Notes under the pieces: model-generated
What the model saw: the letters and a program-made list of their open reading frames with translations, nothing else
Told to the model about the DNA's origin: nothing
Database searches by the model: none
Assembly: GCA_014324045.1 (NCBI GenBank)
Contig: JACOMY010000005.1
Location: 88,531-152,530, forward strand
DNA length: 64,000 nt
Direction of reading: 5' to 3'
Source of the DNA: Rhodospirillales bacterium
GTDB taxonomy: Bacteria > Pseudomonadota > Alphaproteobacteria > Kiloniellales > JACOMY01
In this document: positions 39,837-49,362 of the stretch, one piece after another
How the letters are laid out: each line of letters begins with the position of its first letter
Numbering within the stretch: the first letter of the stretch is position 1
Translations under genes and position numbers: made by a program

Positions 39837-41954
39837 ATGGACTTGTCACGCATGCAACAAGGCGGTCAGCGGCGCCCCATCCGCTGGAGTGAGGCGCTGT
39901 TCGAAGAGGAGCGGGAGCGCTGGCTGCTGTGGTTGCCGGTTTCTTTCGGCTGCGGTATTGCCCTCTTCTTTCTGTTGGATCGTCAGCCTCCTTGGTGGCC
40001 GGGTCCCCTGTCCTTAGCGCTTGCCGCCGCCGGATTGTGGCTCTGTCGGCCTTCGCTGACAGCCGTTTATTTGCTGCTATTGTTCGCTGCGGCCGGCTTC
40101 GGGTCGGCGCAACTGCGCACTACCTCAGTCGCCGCACCGCTTGTCAGCGAGCGTTTTGGCCCGGTAGAGGTGACAGGCCGCCTGCTGGCTTTGGACCGTC
40201 GTCCTCGGGACACACGCTTGTTGCTGTCGCCGGAGAGCATATCCGGTCTGGTACAGCGCGATCTGCCGCAGAAACTTCGTTTGCGACTGGCCGGGAAGCG
40301 GCCTGTGGAGGCGCAGCCCGGCGATCAGGTGGTCTTGCGCGCGGTTCTTTTGCCACCGCCGCCGCCAGTCTTCCCGGGCGGCTACGACTTCGGCCGCCAA
40401 GCCTACTATCGTGGAATCGGCGGGTCGGGCTTCGTCTTGGGTGCGCCGCAGCAGGTACAGGCGGCCGAGACCGACGGCTGGCATCTCTTCTGGGCACGGC
40501 TCAGGGATAACTTGGGCCTGACCCTCCGCGCTGCTCTGCCCGCGGACCAGGCCGGCATCGCCGAGGCCCTGCTGACCGGTCAACGGGCTGGCATCGAGCC
40601 TGCTTTGCAGGAGGACTATCGGCGCTCGGGCCTGGCGCATTTGTTGGCGATTTCCGGCCTCCACGTCGGTTTGATCGCCACGATCTTTTTCTTCTCGCTC
40701 AGGGCACTTCTGGCGCTGTCCCCGAGCCTTGCCTTGAACTGGCCGATCAAGAAGATCGCCGCGTTGGTGACGGCGGTCTTATTGCCCTTCTACCTGCCGA
40801 TGGTCGGAGCGTCGGTGCCGACACAGCGGGCCTGCCTCATGACGTTAGTGGTCCTGGCGGCCGTGTTGCTGAACCGGCGGGCGATCTCTATGCGATTGGT
40901 TGCCGTGGCTGCCTTGGCGGTGCTGGCCTTGACGCCGGAGAGCCTGCTTACAGCCTCGTTCCAACTTTCCTTCGCCGCCGTCACAGCCTTGGTCGCGGCA
41001 TACGAGGTGTGGCAGCTGCGCAGACCCGACTGGAAAAGGGGCGCAGGACTGCGCAGTCGCCTCCTTCTTTACTTCCTGGGCGTCTTGGCGAGTTCCATGA
41101 TTGCGACCTTGGCCACGGCGCCTTTCGCCGCCTACCACTTTCATCGTTTGGCTCTCTATGGATTGGCCGCGAATCTCTTGGCGGTGCCGCTGACTGCCTT
41201 CTGGATTATGCCCTTCTGCCTCTTGAGCTATCTGCTGTTGCCGCTCGGACTGGAACAGTTCGCGCTCACGCCATTAGGCTGGGGACTGGAAGCGCTCAAT
41301 ACCACCGCGCAGGGGTTCTCCGCCCTGCCGGGGGCGACCCTAAACCTTCCGGCTATGCCGCTTTGGGGACTGGTTTTGTTGGGGCTAGGCCTGCTCTGGC
41401 TTAGCCTTTGGCGCAGTCGCTGGCGTTTGGCGGGCCTATCCTTCTTGCTCCTAGGGGCGATCAGTCCGGCCCTCAACCATCCTCCCAACATCCTGGTCAG
41501 CGGCGACCAGCGTCTGCTAGGTCTGACCGCTCCCGACGGCAGTCTCTGGCTTTCCAGCGGCCGGGTGGGACGTTTTGCAGCAGATGTCTGGTTGCGCCGC
41601 CACGCCCAGGCAGAGCCCTCCTATTGGCCGCCGAACGGTGACGGACACTGGCTACGCTGCGACAGCCTTGGCTGCCGCTATCAGCACGATGGCCAAACTG
41701 TCGCTCTCGCCCTGGCGCCGGAAGCCTTGCAGGAGGACTGTCACGGCGTCGCCTTGCTAATTGCAACCAGTCCCGTGCCCAAAGGCTGTCTCCCCGGCGG
41801 TCGCGTGCTAGATCGATTCGACTTCTGGCACGACGGCACACATGCGGTTTGGCTCTCGAACGATCGGGTCGAGGTCTTGTCGGTCGGAGCTAGTCGCGGC
41901 AATTGGCCTTGGAATCCGCCGCGCCGATCGGGACAGAAGATCTACGTGCCTTGA
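39837..41954 (+). CDS. comEC: ComEC/Rec2-family competence protein
   Basis: A 705-residue polytopic membrane protein of the ComEC family, the channel for single-stranded DNA entry in transformable bacteria. An N-terminal soluble OB-like region (about 100-215) is followed by the competence domain, with HLLAISGLHVGLIATIFFF and PTQRACLMTLVVLAAVLLNR and many membrane helices. The C-terminal domain after residue 550 has no HxHxDH motif of the metallo-beta-lactamase domain, so it is the shorter alphaproteobacterial form. Whether the organism is transformable cannot be told from this gene alone. Confidence 0.92.
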   Translation: MDLSRMQQGGQRRPIRWSEALFEEERERWLLWLPVSFGCGIALFFLLDRQPPWWPGPLSLALAAAGLWLCRPSLTAVYLLLLFAAAGFGSAQLRTTSVAAPLVSERFGPVEVTGRLLALDRRPRDTRLLLSPESISGLVQRDLPQKLRLRLAGKRPVEAQPGDQVVLRAVLLPPPPPVFPGGYDFGRQAYYRGIGGSGFVLGAPQQVQAAETDGWHLFWARLRDNLGLTLRAALPADQAGIAEALLTGQRAGIEPALQEDYRRSGLAHLLAISGLHVGLIATIFFFSLRALLALSPSLALNWPIKKIAALVTAVLLPFYLPMVGASVPTQRACLMTLVVLAAVLLNRRAISMRLVAVAALAVLALTPESLLTASFQLSFAAVTALVAAYEVWQLRRPDWKRGAGLRSRLLLYFLGVLASSMIATLATAPFAAYHFHRLALYGLAANLLAVPLTAFWIMPFCLLSYLLLPLGLEQFALTPLGWGLEALNTTAQGFSALPGATLNLPAMPLWGLVLLGLGLLWLSLWRSRWRLAGLSFLLLGAISPALNHPPNILVSGDQRLLGLTAPDGSLWLSSGRVGRFAADVWLRRHAQAEPSYWPPNGDGHWLRCDSLGCRYQHDGQTVALALAPEALQEDCHGVALLIATSPVPKGCLPGGRVLDRFDFWHDGTHAVWLSNDRVEVLSVGASRGNWPWNPPRRSGQKIYVP

Positions 41955-42042
41955 TCTGCGATAGGCTCGACAAACTGCAGTTTTGTACAGTTCTCGTCAC
42001 GGGTGTGGAGCTCGCGTTGCCCATAGTCTTCGTTGAAGACAG

Positions 42043-42063
42043 TGCGGCGCTAGTAGCGCCGCA
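42043..42063 (-). terminator. Hairpin overlapping the lexA stop codon
   Basis: TGCGGCGCT-AGT-AGCGCCGCA is a perfect 9-base stem with a 3-base loop, and the lexA stop codon (42050-42052) lies inside it. The convergent comEC ends 89 bases away. It may act as a terminator for lexA, though there is no T-run. Confidence 0.45.
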
Positions 42064-42772
42064 TTAGGCCGATAAGCCGCCCTTGAATCTTTACCCGCTT
42101 CGGCGGGAAGATACGGGTCTCGTAGGTTTTGTTGGCCGGTTCCAAGGCAATGGCACCGCCCTTGCGCCGCAGGCGTTTCAAGGTCGCTTCGCGATCGTCG
42201 ATCAAGGCAACGACGATGCTGCCATTGTCGGCCGTGTCGCTACGGTTGACGATAATCGTATCGCCGTCATGAATGCCGGCTTCGATCATGGAGTCCCCTT
42301 CGACTTCGAGGGCATAGTGCTCGCCGCTGCCGAGGAAGCTCATCGGCACCTCGACCGAGACACTGTGGTCCTGCAGAGCCTCGATGGGAGTGCCGGCGGC
42401 GATGCGGCCGAGCAGCGGCAGCTGAGCGACCTCTGCTTCAATCTGGGAAGCTTCCGGCCGCGACCCGTCTTCCGGAGGACTGGGGGCCGCTACTTCGCCG
42501 AAGCCTCCCTGGATGACCTTCGGCGAGAGGCCGTGCGGCTCCGGCTCTTGGGCTAGGTCGCCGGGCAGGCGCAACACCTCAATCGCCCGCGCCCGATTGG
42601 GCAAGCGACGGATGAAGCGGCGTTCCTCCAGAGCCAGGATGAGACGATGGATTCCGGACTTGGACTTCAGGCCCAAGGCCTCTTTCATCTCGTCGAAGGA
42701 GGGAGAGATTCCTTGTTGCTCCAGGTAGTCGTGGAGAAAACGGAGGAGTTCGTGCTGCTTGCGCGTCAACAT
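42050..42772 (-). CDS. lexA: LexA repressor
   Basis: The SOS regulator, 240 residues. The winged helix ([20 protein letters not shown]) is followed by a long, variable, acidic linker with Gly/Pro (about 75-120). The cleavage site lies in [15 protein letters not shown] (Ala-Gly), and the S24 latent protease has the nucleophile in [13 protein letters not shown] and the Lys in [10 protein letters not shown]. Start ATG 42772 gives the usual [13 protein letters not shown] 42778 would add two residues. Its promoter and GTTC repeats lie upstream. Confidence 0.96.
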   Translation of the reverse strand: MLTRKQHELLRFLHDYLEQQGISPSFDEMKEALGLKSKSGIHRLILALEERRFIRRLPNRARAIEVLRLPGDLAQEPEPHGLSPKVIQGGFGEVAAPSPPEDGSRPEASQIEAEVAQLPLLGRIAAGTPIEALQDHSVSVEVPMSFLGSGEHYALEVEGDSMIEAGIHDGDTIIVNRSDTADNGSIVVALIDDREATLKRLRRKGGAIALEPANKTYETRIFPPKRVKIQGRLIGLMRRY

Positions 42773-42823
42773 CGCCACCGACCCTTTGTCCTTGTTCCGT
42801 GCCTATCCTTGAGGATCCGAGGG

Positions 42824-42895
42824 GAACATCTGAACGCTTAAGGGAACAAAATATAAATGGATAGCTTAATTATTTTGGTTCAAATCGCTTGTCAA
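42824..42895 (-). promoter_or_regulatory. lexA promoter with GTTC repeats
   Basis: On the minus strand TTGACA (42890-42895) and TAATTA (42867-42872) are separated by 17 bases, giving a start near 42860. Just downstream are three GTTC half-sites in direct repeat (42844-42847, 42832-42835 and 42824-42827). The alphaproteobacterial SOS box is GTTC-N7-GTTC; here the gaps are 8 and 4, so the fit is close but not exact. Autorepression by LexA is likely from the position. Confidence 0.55.
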
Positions 42896-43130
42896 GACAG
42901 TTCGCCAAGCGAAGAATCGATCTGTATCGCTTATCAAAGGTTTTCAGGATCGCGTGGAGAGGCAGGGGGACGAAAAGCCTACACAGACATAAAAATGATT
43001 TGATTTCTGGATCAAGCCTACGATACATTTGCTTATAGATGCGCCTTAACAGCGGTCGTTCCTCATAGGGGAAGATGTTCGCAATGGCTCAGCACTCGCC
43101 GTGCGCCAAGGTAGACATGAGGAGTTCGTT
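42896..43130. other. AT-richer stretch before the lipoprotein gene
   Basis: No gene is visible. The stretch is AT-richer than the flanking genes and probably carries the lipoprotein promoter. TTGATT-TCTG-GATCAA (43000-43015) is an imperfect FNR-like palindrome whose TTGAT/ATCAA half-sites are 6 rather than 4 bases apart. Confidence 0.35.
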
Positions 43131-43830
43131 ATGATCAAAGTCAACCGTTCAATCGTTGCTCTTGTGATAGCAACTGCGACAAGCGCATGCTCCTCCCCCC
43201 CCCCTTCCCGGGTGGATTGCGCAACGCCAAACAGATCCCTTTACGGATACGACACGATGTGTAGTCACTCTCCCTGACCAGATAAGTGCTCCGACAGTGA
43301 CGCTCTTTACGAACAGTCTAGCTATTTACCCTGTCGTTGAAGATCATCCAAAGCACGGGTTGCTTGTAGGCGTCAGTTCGGGTGGAAAATTTCGTATACC
43401 TGTAGGCAATGTACTTTGGCGTGTCGATAAAAACGACTCAATTCTGGTTAGTTCTGCCGACATGCCAACGGTAGAGCAAACACATGTTGATGAGTATTAT
43501 AAAAAGCTCGATCAAAATATAAATAATAAAAATAATTATTCAGAGATTCTTTCAAAAGCAACAGCCGATTTAATGAAACAAACTAGTTCAGGACTAATTA
43601 GTGCTCTTGCTGGAGCAGCTGTCGCTTCCGGGGAGAAAGCACATAAAATGCTCAATCAGATGCGCAGCGGACAATCCTTGATTATAAGGCGCAACCTCGG
43701 CACGCATTCAGACATCGGTATTCCGCAATCCAGTGACTTGTTGGTCGGGCAATTTTTCAATGGCCAACAACGTCCCATACCGATTGACAGGTCATTTCAC
43801 ACTGCGCTTGAGGCGTGCAACATATCATGA
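43131..43830 (+). CDS. Putative lipoprotein interrupted at a C10 tract
   Basis: ATG 43131, with AGGAG 6-7 bases upstream, encodes a lipoprotein signal (KVNRSIVALVIATATSAC, lipobox TSAC, Cys20). A run of ten C (43195-43204) follows at once. In this frame translation stops at TGA 43275 after 48 residues. If one C is removed, the signal joins a frame that is open for 208 further codons to 43830 and reads TDPFTDTTRCVVTLPDQISA, then HPKHGLLVGVSSGGKFRIPV, and ends LEACNIS. The joined protein would have 232 residues. Base composition of the 3' part is clearly AT-richer than its neighbours. No family known to me. Either a contingency locus in the off state, a pseudogene or a homopolymer sequencing error. 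Confidence 0.65.
43195..43204 (+). repeat. Poly-C tract (10 C) in the lipoprotein gene
   Basis: A mononucleotide run directly after the lipobox codons. A length of 9 or 12 would fuse the signal peptide to the downstream open frame; the present length of 10 does not. Confidence 0.85.
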
Positions 43831-43900
43831 TCATCGATGTTTGTTCTGATCGTGGCTTGTATGTACGCGGTCATATGACATCGTAAGGAGTTCGAAGTCT

Positions 43901-45103
43901 CTAGATTCCTCCATCGAGGAGAAGAATCTGGATAGGGTCGCCGGTCTTGGCCGAAGGTGCATGGGGTGGCCGCATCGCTAGCGCGTCGGCTTGGCTAAGG
44001 ACGGCGAGCATGGAACTATCCTGGCGTTCAAAAGGTGTCACCGTGGCCCGGCCCTCCGCATTCCAGTGGACATGGCTACGCAGATAGTCTTCGCGCTGAT
44101 CGTTGGCGGGCAGGTTTTTGCCCAGAGTGGCTGTCAGGAAACGCGGCTCGGCCTCAAGGCCCTGCAGACGGCGCAGAATGGGACGCAGGAAGTTCAGGCC
44201 GCAGACCAAAGTCGAGACCGGATTGCCTGGTAATCCCAACAGCGGCGTGTCGTGCAACCTTCCGAATAGCAGCGGCTTGCCGGGGCGCATGGCGATCTGC
44301 CAGAAGTCCACCTCCAAGCCGCTATCCGCCAAAGCACTGCGCACCAAGTCGTGCTTGCCGACCGAGGCGCCGCCGGTGGTGACCAGCAGGTCGCAGCCCT
44401 TCGCGCCTTCGGCCAACTGTTGTAGTACGTCGCCGCGATCCGGTGCGATGCCAAGGTTGATCGGCAGGCTGCCGTCCGCTAGCACCAACCCGGTGAGAGA
44501 GAAAGCGTTGGAACTGACGATCTGGCTGGGGCCGCGTGGGTCACCAGGCAGCACTATTTCGTCCCCGGTCGCCAGGATCGCAACGCGGGGGCGTCGATGA
44601 ACCGGCAACCAGGCATGGTTCATCGCGGCCGCTAGACCCAAGTCGCGGGCGGTCAGGCGCTGGCCGGGGGGTAGGGCAGTCTCTCCCCCCCGGAAGTCCA
44701 GGCCTTCGGGCCGGACGTAAGCCCCTGCCCGAGTCGCCTCGGTGAGATCGATCCAACCGTCATCGCGGATCACGTTTTCCTGGATCACGACGGTGTCGCT
44801 GCCGGATGGCAAAGGCGCCCCAGTAAAGATCCGCACCGCTTGGCCGGGCTGCAGGTTGCCGGTGAAGCTGCTGCCAGCCGTAATCTCGCCCACCACCTTA
44901 AGCTTTGCCGGCAAGCTGGCGACGTCGGCAGCGCGGACGGCATAGCCGTCCATCGCTGAAACGGCCGCGGGCGGCTGGGTCGTGCGTGCCAGCAAGGGTG
45001 TTGAGAGCACGCGCCCCAATCCTTCAGTCAAGGCCAAGGTTTCAGACGGAAGGGATTGAAAAACCTTTAGAATACGTGATCGCGCTTCGGTGACAGAGAG
45101 CAT
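43901..45103 (-). CDS. moeA: Molybdopterin molybdenumtransferase
   Basis: MoeA inserts molybdate into adenylylated molybdopterin. The protein has 400 residues, with the conserved AVSAMDGYAVRAAD near the N-terminus and the core VTTGGASVGKHDLVR of the MogA-like domain, followed by GKPLLFGRL and GLPGNPVS. ATG 45103 overlaps the moaC stop (TGATG), so translation is coupled. It follows moaC and trpC in the leftward block. Confidence 0.95.
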   Translation of the reverse strand: MLSVTEARSRILKVFQSLPSETLALTEGLGRVLSTPLLARTTQPPAAVSAMDGYAVRAADVASLPAKLKVVGEITAGSSFTGNLQPGQAVRIFTGAPLPSGSDTVVIQENVIRDDGWIDLTEATRAGAYVRPEGLDFRGGETALPPGQRLTARDLGLAAAMNHAWLPVHRRPRVAILATGDEIVLPGDPRGPSQIVSSNAFSLTGLVLADGSLPINLGIAPDRGDVLQQLAEGAKGCDLLVTTGGASVGKHDLVRSALADSGLEVDFWQIAMRPGKPLLFGRLHDTPLLGLPGNPVSTLVCGLNFLRPILRRLQGLEAEPRFLTATLGKNLPANDQREDYLRSHVHWNAEGRATVTPFERQDSSMLAVLSQADALAMRPPHAPSAKTGDPIQILLLDGGI

Positions 45104-45579
45104 CAATCTTGCTGAAAGTGTCCGGACTTTCCGCCGCTCTTTTCGACCAGTCGAACAGCACCGACGGTCATACCACGGTCGACGGCCTTGCACATATCGT
45201 AGACGGTTAGGGCGGCAACGGAGACAGCGGTCAGGGCCTCCATCTCGACGCCGGTACGGCCCTTAAGTTTGCACGTCGCCTCAATGAGGACGGCCTTACG
45301 CGCCTCGTCCAGACTCAGATCGACCTTGACCGAGGTCAGCGCCAGAGGGTGGCAGAGTGGGATGAGTTCGGGTGTGCGCTTGGCCGCCATGATGCCGGCC
45401 AGCCGCGCGATGCCCAGAACGTCGCCCTTGCCCATGTGGCCGGCGGCTACTAACTCGAAGGTCTCGGTGGCCATGGTCACCTCGCCGCGGGCCGTAGCAC
45501 TACGTTCGGTCTCGGCTTTGGCGCCGACGTCCACCATGGCGGCACGCCCGCCCTCGTCGAAATGGGTGAGGCTGCTCAT
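45103..45579 (-). CDS. moaC: Cyclic pyranopterin monophosphate synthase
   Basis: MoaC converts the MoaA product to cyclic pyranopterin monophosphate in molybdenum cofactor synthesis. It has 158 residues, with family segments [20 protein letters not shown] and [20 protein letters not shown] and the C-terminal KSGGKSG. It overlaps trpC by 4 bases (ATGA) at its start. Confidence 0.96.
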   Translation of the reverse strand: MSSLTHFDEGGRAAMVDVGAKAETERSATARGEVTMATETFELVAAGHMGKGDVLGIARLAGIMAAKRTPELIPLCHPLALTSVKVDLSLDEARKAVLIEATCKLKGRTGVEMEALTAVSVAALTVYDMCKAVDRGMTVGAVRLVEKSGGKSGHFQQD

Positions 45580-46388
45580 GCAGCGGCTCCTGCCGCCGCA
45601 GCCGGCAAGATAGCGCGGGTAGCTGCAGTGACGTCCTCCTGCCGCATCAAGGACTCGCCGATCAGGAAGGCACGCACCCCCACGCCTTGCAGATACTCAA
45701 GATCCGTTCGGGTCTTGAGGCCGCTCTCAGCCACCAGGAAGCGGTCTGATGGCACTTGCGGCGCCAGCACCCTGGTGGTTTCCAAGGTCACTTGCAGGGT
45801 TTTGAGATTGCGGTTATTAATGCCGAGCAGCGCCGCGTCCAGAGTGAGTGCGCGCTCAAGTTCGGCTGCATTGTGTACTTCCGCCAAAACGTCCATGCCA
45901 AGATCGGTGGTCAAGCGCGCCAGTTCACGCGCTTGCGCATCTTCCAAGGCCGTCAGGATCAGAAGAATGCTGTCTGCCCCCAGGGCGCGGCTCTCGAAGA
46001 TCTGGTAGGGCTCCAGCATGAAGTCCTTACGCAGGACCGGCAGATCGCACGCTGCACGCGCTGCTTGAAGATAGGCATCCTTGCCCTGGAAGTAAGGCTC
46101 GTTCGTCAGGACCGAGAGACAACTGGCGCCGCCTGCCTGATAGGCCTGTGCTAGCGCTGCCGGATCAAAATTCCCCCTTATCAATCCTTTAGAGGGTGAT
46201 GCTTTCTTGATCTCGCAGATCAGGCCATAGTCTTGGCTCTTGGCGGCACGGGCAAGGGCTGCTGCGAAACCGCGTGGTGGATCGGCTTCGGCGGCGGCAG
46301 CTTCGACCGCAGAGAGCGGGCGGGAGACCTTGCGCTGCGCCACCTCCTGCAAGGTGTCGGCACAGATACGGGATAGGACGTCACTCAT
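45576..46388 (-). CDS. trpC: Indole-3-glycerol phosphate synthase
   Basis: A 270-residue TIM-barrel enzyme of tryptophan synthesis that closes the indole ring. Conserved blocks are [18 protein letters not shown] (catalytic Lys), [37 protein letters not shown] (catalytic Lys) and [13 protein letters not shown]. It is not fused to TrpF. It lies 8 bases after trpD. Confidence 0.96.
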   Translation of the reverse strand: MSDVLSRICADTLQEVAQRKVSRPLSAVEAAAAEADPPRGFAAALARAAKSQDYGLICEIKKASPSKGLIRGNFDPAALAQAYQAGGASCLSVLTNEPYFQGKDAYLQAARAACDLPVLRKDFMLEPYQIFESRALGADSILLILTALEDAQARELARLTTDLGMDVLAEVHNAAELERALTLDAALLGINNRNLKTLQVTLETTRVLAPQVPSDRFLVAESGLKTRTDLEYLQGVGVRAFLIGESLMRQEDVTAATRAILPAAAAGAAA

Positions 46389-46396
46389 AGGGCGCT

Positions 46397-47449
46397 TTAT
46401 GCTCCGCTGTTGGTCAACGCCACCAGATCGGCCAGGATCCCCTTGGCGTCGCCACTGTCAATAGCGTTGCCGGCCATGGAGACTCCTTCGGCAAGATCAG
46501 CCGCGCGATCGGCAACAACCAGAGCAGCGGCGGCATTCATCAGAACGATGTCCCGGAAGGGACCGGCGGCACCGTCCAGGAGGGCGCGGATGGCGGCGGC
46601 ATTCTCCTCTGCATTGCCGCCCAGTATATCCTCCAAGCAGGCGGTCGGCAGGCCAACGTCGTTTGGGTGAACCTGAAAGCGGTTCACTTGGCCCTTTTCC
46701 AGGGCGGCGACCTCGGTTGTGCCCAGGGTCGAGATCTCGTCGAGCCCGTCGGCGCCGTGCACTACCCAAGCCTTCTCATGTCCGAGCGCTCGCAAGGTCT
46801 CGGCCAGCGGCTCGATCCAAGCGGCTGAGAAAACGCCCAATATCTGGCGGCGTACCATGGCCGGGTTGCACAGGGGTCCCAAGAGATTGAAGAGCGTACG
46901 AGTTCCCAGCTCGACTCGCGTGGGGCCGACGTGGCGCACGGCGCTGTGATGGCGGGGTGCCATCATGAATGTGGTCCCCACCTCGCTTAAAGCGCGTTGT
47001 ACCAGGTTCATGTCGGCCTCGACGTTGACGCCCAGCGCCGTCAGCACGTCGGCTGCGCCGGATTTTGAGGAGAGCGCCCGGTTGCCGTGCTTGGCCACCG
47101 TGACGCCGCAGGCCGTGACTACGAAGGTACTGGCGGTCGAGACGTTCAGGGTTCCCTTGGCATCACCGCCGGTGCCACAGGTGTCGATTGCACCGGCCGG
47201 GGCCTCAAGGGAGAGCATCCGTGCCCGCATGGCCTTAGCTGCCCCAGTGATCTCGTCGACGGTTTCGCCGCGCACCCTGAGGGCCATAAGTAAGCCCCCC
47301 ATCTGCGCCGGCGTTGCATCGCCCGACATAATGATGGAGAAGGCCCGTTCGGCCTCTGCTTCCGACAGACTCTCGGCCAGTGCTGCCTTGCCGATCAGCG
47401 TCTTGATATCCACCATATCGCCTTTCTTCGCCGAGGCGGAGGTACTCAT
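46397..47449 (-). CDS. trpD: Anthranilate phosphoribosyltransferase
   Basis: The enzyme transfers the phosphoribosyl group from PRPP to anthranilate. It has 350 residues. The PRPP loop reads DTCGTGGDAKGTLNVSTAS, followed by KHGNRALSSKSGAADVL and the anthranilate site with RHVGPTRVELGTRTLFNLLG. ATG 47449 overlaps the trpG stop. An internal ATG 11 codons later (MVDIKTLIG) is an alternative start. Confidence 0.96.
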   Translation of the reverse strand: MSTSASAKKGDMVDIKTLIGKAALAESLSEAEAERAFSIIMSGDATPAQMGGLLMALRVRGETVDEITGAAKAMRARMLSLEAPAGAIDTCGTGGDAKGTLNVSTASTFVVTACGVTVAKHGNRALSSKSGAADVLTALGVNVEADMNLVQRALSEVGTTFMMAPRHHSAVRHVGPTRVELGTRTLFNLLGPLCNPAMVRRQILGVFSAAWIEPLAETLRALGHEKAWVVHGADGLDEISTLGTTEVAALEKGQVNRFQVHPNDVGLPTACLEDILGGNAEENAAAIRALLDGAAGPFRDIVLMNAAAALVVADRAADLAEGVSMAGNAIDSGDAKGILADLVALTNSGA

Positions 47450-48039
47450 GCCGCCAACTCCCGCGGAACCCTGGCCAGGTTGAGGAAGTTCCCCAGCAGT
47501 TGGTGGCCGTGTTCGGAAGCGATAGATTCCGGATGGAATTGAACGCCGTATAGCGGCAGCTCGCGATGACTCAGACCCATGACCACCCCATCGTCTGTCT
47601 TGGCCGTGACCTTCAGGCAGTCGGGAAAACTCTCCGGCGCGACGACCAGCGAGTGGTAGCGCGTGGCGGAGAAGGGGGAGGGCAAGTCGGCGAAGACGTC
47701 CTCTCCCTCGTGATGGATCTTGGAGAGTTTGCCGTGTATGGGGGTGGGGGCCCACGCCACCTGTCCGCCGAAAGACTGGCCGATGGTTTGATGGCCTAGG
47801 CAGACGCCCAGCAGCGGCAGGCATCGCTCTGCGGCTGCGGCGACCATGTCGAGACAGATCCCGGCATGATCGGGATCGCAGGGGCCGGGCGACAGCACCA
47901 CGGCGGCCGGATGTAGGGCCAGCCCCTCCTCGACCGTCACCTGGTCGTTGCGTCGCACCTCAGCCTTGGCACCCAACTCGCCAAGGAAATGGTAAAGATT
48001 ATAGGTAAAGCTGTCATAGTTATCGATCAGGAGCAACAT
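47446..48039 (-). CDS. trpG: Anthranilate synthase glutaminase subunit
   Basis: A class I glutamine amidotransferase of 197 residues that supplies ammonia to TrpE. The nucleophile is in LLGVCLGHQTIGQ, and the catalytic His-Glu pair is in VQFHPESIASEHG. trpE is not beside it in this window: the next gene upstream is divergent. Dual use as PabA in folate synthesis is possible. Confidence 0.95.
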   Translation of the reverse strand: MLLLIDNYDSFTYNLYHFLGELGAKAEVRRNDQVTVEEGLALHPAAVVLSPGPCDPDHAGICLDMVAAAAERCLPLLGVCLGHQTIGQSFGGQVAWAPTPIHGKLSKIHHEGEDVFADLPSPFSATRYHSLVVAPESFPDCLKVTAKTDDGVVMGLSHRELPLYGVQFHPESIASEHGHQLLGNFLNLARVPRELAA

Positions 48040-48152
48040 GGGTCCGCAGCCGTCATCTTAGAGATGGTCGGGTCTTATAGCAGTCAGTTGGGCCGTTCGC
48101 AAAGGGACGCTGGCACTATTGCCAACGCCATGCAGCCTGATAGTGAGACAAG

Positions 48153-49301
48153 ATGACGGGCGACAAAGTCACTACGAGCCGAGCGGCAAAAACCACGGGC
48201 AAACGCAAGATCCCGGCACGCAAGCTTGCCACTCGAAAGGCGGCCAAGAAGCCCGCCGGCCGGTGTCCACGCGGCGGTGCGATGCGGGCCAAGCGGCGCA
48301 GCCCGCGGCGCGATCGCAGTTGGTTGGCGCTGGCCGGTCTGGGCTTTGGGCCGCTTGCGATCGTGACTCTTGCCGCCCTGACGCTCTCTTGGCCGGACGG
48401 TGCCGTTCAGGTGGCGGAGCGGCAGGTAGCGACTATGCCCAGCGTCAAGACAGAGCTTCAGCCGCAAGCTGTCCCTGCGACGCCGGCGCCCGCCAAGGCA
48501 GCCGAGCCGCCGCCGGTCGCGCCGACCGCAGAGCAGCAAACCGTGGATCTGCCGCCCCCGGCTGCGGAGACTCCCGCCTGGAGGCGCTTTGCGGCGAGCC
48601 ATGAGGCTAAGCCCGGTCAACCGCGGATCGCTGTGGTGCTGGACGATATCGGCCCAGGCAAGACCCGAAGCCGCAATGCCATCCAGCTTCCAAGTCCCTT
48701 GACCTTGGCCTTCCTTCCCTATGCCGGGGATCTGGTGTCCATGACGCGCCAGGCCCGTGCCCAGGGGCATGAACTTCTGGTCCATATACCAATGGAGCCC
48801 AAGGATCTGGCGCACAACGATCCCGGCAAGAATGCGCTTCTACTGAGCCTTAGCGATGCCAATTTGCGGCAGCGCCTCGAGTGGGCTTTGGATCGCTTTT
48901 CCGGCTATGTCGGAATCAACAACCACATGGGCAGTGCATTCACCGCCAACCGCAAGAACATGGACTTGGTGATGGAACGTCTCGGCGAACGGGGCGCCTT
49001 GTTTCTCGATTCGCTTACCAATGCGGCCAGTCAAGGCGAGGCCGCAGCGCGGGCGGCCGGCATTCCCACCATCTCCCGCGACATTTTCCTTGATCACTAC
49101 GGCGATGATCCGGGCATGGTGCTGCAGCAACTGGCCAAGGCCGAAGCGCTGGCCGAGCGTCAGGGCCATGCCGTAGCGATCGGCCATCCCTACGACGGCA
49201 CGCTCACGGCCTTGGAACTCTGGATTCCCGATGCGCGTGCCCGCGGTTTCGCTTTAGTGCCGATCTCTGCCTTGGTGGAAGAGCCCGCCACACCGGGATA
49301 G
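48153..49301 (+). CDS. Divergent polysaccharide deacetylase family protein
   Basis: A 382-residue protein with a Lys/Arg-rich N-terminus, one transmembrane segment (about 57-78), a Pro/Ala-rich linker (about 90-145) and a C-terminal NodB-like barrel (about 155-375). Key segments are RIAVVLDDIG, HELLVHIPMEP, YVGINNHMGSAFTAN and AIGHPYDGTL. This is the YibQ-like family, often found beside envelope genes; real deacetylase activity is unproven. It is probably periplasmic and anchored in the inner membrane. Divergent from trpG. Confidence 0.88.
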   Translation: MTGDKVTTSRAAKTTGKRKIPARKLATRKAAKKPAGRCPRGGAMRAKRRSPRRDRSWLALAGLGFGPLAIVTLAALTLSWPDGAVQVAERQVATMPSVKTELQPQAVPATPAPAKAAEPPPVAPTAEQQTVDLPPPAAETPAWRRFAASHEAKPGQPRIAVVLDDIGPGKTRSRNAIQLPSPLTLAFLPYAGDLVSMTRQARAQGHELLVHIPMEPKDLAHNDPGKNALLLSLSDANLRQRLEWALDRFSGYVGINNHMGSAFTANRKNMDLVMERLGERGALFLDSLTNAASQGEAAARAAGIPTISRDIFLDHYGDDPGMVLQQLAKAEALAERQGHAVAIGHPYDGTLTALELWIPDARARGFALVPISALVEEPATPG

Positions 49302-49362
49302 CGCCGATGCCACGCGGCCGAGGCGCTTGCCGTTTTGCGTGCTACCGCCTATTTCCGCCAGC

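Noticed and set aside
43000..43015. A second FNR-like site, TTGATT-TCTG-GATCAA
   Set aside because: The TTGAT and ATCAA halves are 6 bases apart instead of 4, so it does not fit the FNR consensus.
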